Positions 54,017 to 56,434 of a stretch of 56,434 nt of DNA are shown in pieces. This DNA comes from Caenimonas koreensis DSM 17982. Lineage in GTDB: Bacteria > Pseudomonadota > Gammaproteobacteria > Burkholderiales > Burkholderiaceae_C. The DNA lies in NCBI RefSeq assembly GCF_009646335.1, contig NZ_WJBU01000024.1, forward strand, positions 10,001 through 66,434, in the 5' to 3' direction. Every line of letters starts with the position of its first letter. Position 1 is the first letter of the stretch. Below the pieces are notes generated by a model. The model searched no databases and was not told the DNA's origin. It saw only the letters and a list, made by a program, of their open reading frames with translations. The position numbers and the translations under genes were made by a program.

Positions 54017-56434
54017 TTACCTTTGAGGTGAAGAAGGGTTGGGTGTCGTCGCCAGAACCAAGAGATCAGGCGGCACTGGGCAGTTGAGGGCTCGCGCTTC
54101 CCCGATCTTTCTCATAAGGCCGGTCTTCAGCCCAGTTATCTGTGCATCGTGTCCCATCCAGGTTCCCTTACCGGCAAGATCTCCACCAGGATTGGATCCC
54201 AGCTCAAACGCGCGCTCAAAAAGATGGTTGGTGTCGCGCAATTGTTGCGAAATCTTGGTCTTAAGTTTCTCAGCAATATCGCGCATCTGACGGCTAATTT
54301 CGGAACATGGATCTGTTGGCTCGCACATGTCCCCAAACGCTTTCACTGCATCAGAAACGGCCCTTTTCCCCGAATCCGTGCTCATCCAAACCGCCCAGCC
54401 GGCGGCACCTGCTGCGGTTGCGCCCCACCACACAAGAGCAGGTACGAAAATGACCGTTCCGTCAGTGTCGATGCGGCTTAGAGGATTGCCACCGACATAG
54501 CCGAATCGGTTCATTCCGCCTCCCAGCCCGATCAGGTCGCTCTGAATGTACCGCCCACCCTTGTCGTTGTAATAACGATTCCAGTTGTAGAACAGCCCCG
54601 TCTCCGCGTCGTAGTACTGCCCCGGGAAGCGCAGGTTCATTTCAATCGGCTTGCTCGCCTTGAGCAGCACCGGCTGATTCGTCAGCGCTTGCTTGGGGTT
54701 GGGTGTGGCCTGCAGCACGCCCGTTGGCGTGTTGTTGCCGAACGCTGAATAGGGCCATTGCCACACCGGTTTGTTCGCTTCGTCCGTGATCAGTCTCGGA
54801 GTGCCGAGGTGATCTGCATGCACGGCGTAGAACTTGCCGTTACGGTACATGCCCATTGGCATGGCCTGGCCGTCTTGGGTGGGCAGCCAGATGTACTCCG
54901 TTCTACCTTTGCCCACTGCGCTTCCGTTGTCGTACTCGCCCAGCATCGCCCAGGCGGGGATGGGGCCATCGCCGTAAACGTATGCCGTGCCTAAGCCTGC
55001 ACCTGTTGTTGTCGGTGTCGTGAACAGCCAGCCGAACGATTTCTTGAGCCAGGCGATGAAGCCCGCGTCCAGCGTCGTTTCATCGGGCAGCGTTTGTTCG
55101 GCTTGCGTGACGCTCTTGAACACCCGTTGGCCCATCGCGTTGGTGAGATAGACCACTCTTGCGGCTTCGCCGTCTTTGCTGACGGTCACTTTGGCGAGTC
55201 GGTTGGCCGCGTCGTAGTCGAACTCTCGCAGGCCATCGCTGGTCATTGATCCGTTCGCGTTGACGATGTAGTTCACCGGCGCCGTCACCACGCTCTTGAC
55301 CTTGCCATTGCTCATGGTGGTGAGCGTCTGCGTGAAGCCCAGCAGGCGGTTGCTGTCGCCGTCCATCAAAGACACGTGGCTTGTGGTGCTGGCGGCGTCT
55401 TGCTCGGTGAACTGGCCGTCTATGTCCGTGTCGCTGGTGGTCTTGTCGATGGACGTAAGGCGGTTGGAGTTGGCGTCGTAGGTGTAGTGGGTGCTGGCGC
55501 CTGCCCGGGTGAATGAAGTGAGGCGGTCACGGTTGTCGTAGCCAGCGGTCCAGGTCAAAGGCGTGCGGTACAGCTCCAGCGTCGTGGTGCGTTGTGCCCA
55601 CAACTCTTGCGTGATGCTGGTGATGCGGCCTGCCGCGTCGTAGCCGTAGCTTGAGAACTCGGTGGCCGTCATGCGGCCATCGGTGTCGAATGTGCGCGCT
55701 GCGGTGTCGCCCGTGCCCCACGTCCATGATTGCGGCTGGCCGAGCGCGTTGTGCGTGAGGCTGCTGATGAACGGGATCGTGGGCTTGGGTTTGCGGGCGG
55801 TGCCGGGCTCGCGCACGGTGACTCCCGTAATGCGGCCTGCCATGCGTTGGTAGCTCACTGCAAGGCCGCTGGGGTAGGTCATGCCTGCGAGCTCTCCGGC
55901 TGCGTAGCTGTAGGTCACTGTGTAGCGGCTCGGCGTGGCTGGGTTGTCCAGCACGGTGGAGGTCTTGCTGGTGATGCGGCCCTGCGCATCGCGCACGAAG
56001 ACGAGTGAACCCGTCTTGTCGCTGATGCTGGCCAGATACCCCGTCTTGTTGCTGTCCCACTCGAACTGTTGGGCGGGTTCGTTGCCGTGGCGAATTTCTG
56101 TGGGGCGGCCCAGGGCGTCGCGGGTGATTGCCGTCTTGATGCCTTTGGCATCGGTGCTTGCGATCACGTTGCCTGCGGCGTCGTGCTCGTAGGTGACGTT
56201 GCCGCCATCGGCGCTGGTCTGGCGCTTCACATCGCCCAAGGCGTTCTGCTCGTAGCCGGTCTGCACGCCCTTGGGGTCGGTGACTCGCGTGAGCTGGTCC
56301 AACGCGTTCCAGTCGGTGGTCACGCTCGCGCTGTCGGGCAGGGTCGTGCGAACTGGGCGGCTCAGGCCGTCGAGCGTTTGGGCTGTTGTTTGCTGCAAGG
56401 GGTCGGTTACCGATACCGGCTCGCCGTTGGCGTT
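54017..56434 (-). CDS. Rhs-family polymorphic toxin, C-terminal part (gene continues past window)
   Basis: At least 805 codons; the frame stays open to the window edge, so the start lies outside. The shell has many YD repeats (YDAAGRITSITQE, YDNRDRLTSFTRAG, YDANSNRLTSIDK) and the conserved core end GQYYDAETGLFYNWNRYYND with IQSDLIGLGGGMNRFGYVGG. After the DTDG border (about 54475) a unique tip of about 155 residues begins with a hydrophobic segment (VIFVPALVWWGATAAGAAGW) and ends in a domain with GTWMGHDAQITGLKTGL and NCPVPPDLL, a pattern seen in other Rhs tips. It may be delivered by a type VI system, though none is in the window. The immunity gene follows after 3 bp. Confidence 0.88.
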   Translation of the reverse strand, partial: NANGEPVSVTDPLQQTTAQTLDGLSRPVRTTLPDSASVTTDWNALDQLTRVTDPKGVQTGYEQNALGDVKRQTSADGGNVTYEHDAAGNVIASTDAKGIKTAITRDALGRPTEIRHGNEPAQQFEWDSNKTGYLASISDKTGSLVFVRDAQGRITSKTSTVLDNPATPSRYTVTYSYAAGELAGMTYPSGLAVSYQRMAGRITGVTVREPGTARKPKPTIPFISSLTHNALGQPQSWTWGTGDTAARTFDTDGRMTATEFSSYGYDAAGRITSITQELWAQRTTTLELYRTPLTWTAGYDNRDRLTSFTRAGASTHYTYDANSNRLTSIDKTTSDTDIDGQFTEQDAASTTSHVSLMDGDSNRLLGFTQTLTTMSNGKVKSVVTAPVNYIVNANGSMTSDGLREFDYDAANRLAKVTVSKDGEAARVVYLTNAMGQRVFKSVTQAEQTLPDETTLDAGFIAWLKKSFGWLFTTPTTTGAGLGTAYVYGDGPIPAWAMLGEYDNGSAVGKGRTEYIWLPTQDGQAMPMGMYRNGKFYAVHADHLGTPRLITDEANKPVWQWPYSAFGNNTPTGVLQATPNPKQALTNQPVLLKASKPIEMNLRFPGQYYDAETGLFYNWNRYYNDKGGRYIQSDLIGLGGGMNRFGYVGGNPLSRIDTDGTVIFVPALVWWGATAAGAAGWAVWMSTDSGKRAVSDAVKAFGDMCEPTDPCSEISRQMRDIAEKLKTKISQQLRDTNHLFERAFELGSNPGGDLAGKGTWMGHDAQITGLKTGLMRKIGEARALNCPVPPDLLVLATTPNPSSPQR
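54492..55663 (-). repeat. 1172-bp direct repeat, main copy of the rhs core
   Basis: Partner of 52488-53659. It ends at 54492 where the toxin tip diverges and at 55663 where the orphan cassette is cut off. It gives the homology needed for exchange of toxin tips between the main gene and the orphan cassette. Confidence 0.88.

Overview
The window comes from a high-GC, Gram-negative betaproteobacterium of the order Burkholderiales, probably a Comamonadaceae or Sphaerotilaceae relative. This is inferred from gene content and order (hemE-priA, rsmI-yraN-diaA-dolP split by an insert, pilT/pilU divergent from yggS) and from protein sequence character. No rRNA, tRNA or CRISPR array was seen.

Layout. 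1-607: end of a molybdenum hydroxylase operon (minus). 712-4366: uup and a phospholipase D-like lipoprotein. 4374-9331: a MocR-type regulator divergent from an aminotransferase, GST, PhzF and VOC set, which looks like a small metabolic operon. 9429-12142: histidine phosphatase, thioredoxin-like protein, KGG stress protein, a 59-codon gene and a creatininase-family amidohydrolase. 12152-19690: an AceE-type E1 dehydrogenase without E2/E3 partners, a sorbosone dehydrogenase-like lipoprotein, AlaX editing protein, a DsbD/ScsB-like reductase and a CoA-binding protein. 19712-27303: metY, a 267-bp nested inverted-repeat element, a TPR methyltransferase, hemE, priA, rsmI and yraN. 27308-30819: an ECF sigma/anti-sigma pair with a DUF4331 protein, lying inside what is elsewhere a contiguous yraN-diaA-dolP block. 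31025-32250: diaA/gmhA-like and dolP-like genes.

32261-35654 holds two tandem, diverged copies of a protein family I do not recognise. Both have Ser/Thr-rich N-termini without early acidic residues, as in type III effectors. A 77-bp remnant of the neighbouring hydroxyisobutyrate dehydrogenase gene lies between them and records the duplication. 35750-49824 is mostly core: oxidoreductase, tautomerase, amino-acid ABC binding protein, pilU/pilT, yggS, DUF3617 protein, glpK, a FecR/DUF6600 protein with a long Pro/Ala tail, gor, and a PAS-PAS hybrid histidine kinase.

49906-56434 is an accessory end: a truncated alpha/beta hydrolase next to a DMT exporter, then an Rhs polymorphic-toxin locus. The locus reads on the minus strand as a main rhs gene (entering from outside the window), its immunity gene, an orphan rhs C-terminal cassette with a different toxin tip, a second immunity gene, and a decayed third rhs fragment. 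The two rhs copies share a 1.17-kb direct repeat, about 510 bp of which look identical.

The most noteworthy items are the tandem effector-like paralogues, the Rhs cassettes with unassigned toxin tips, the two nested palindromic elements between convergent genes, and the DnaA-box-like cluster between hemE and priA.
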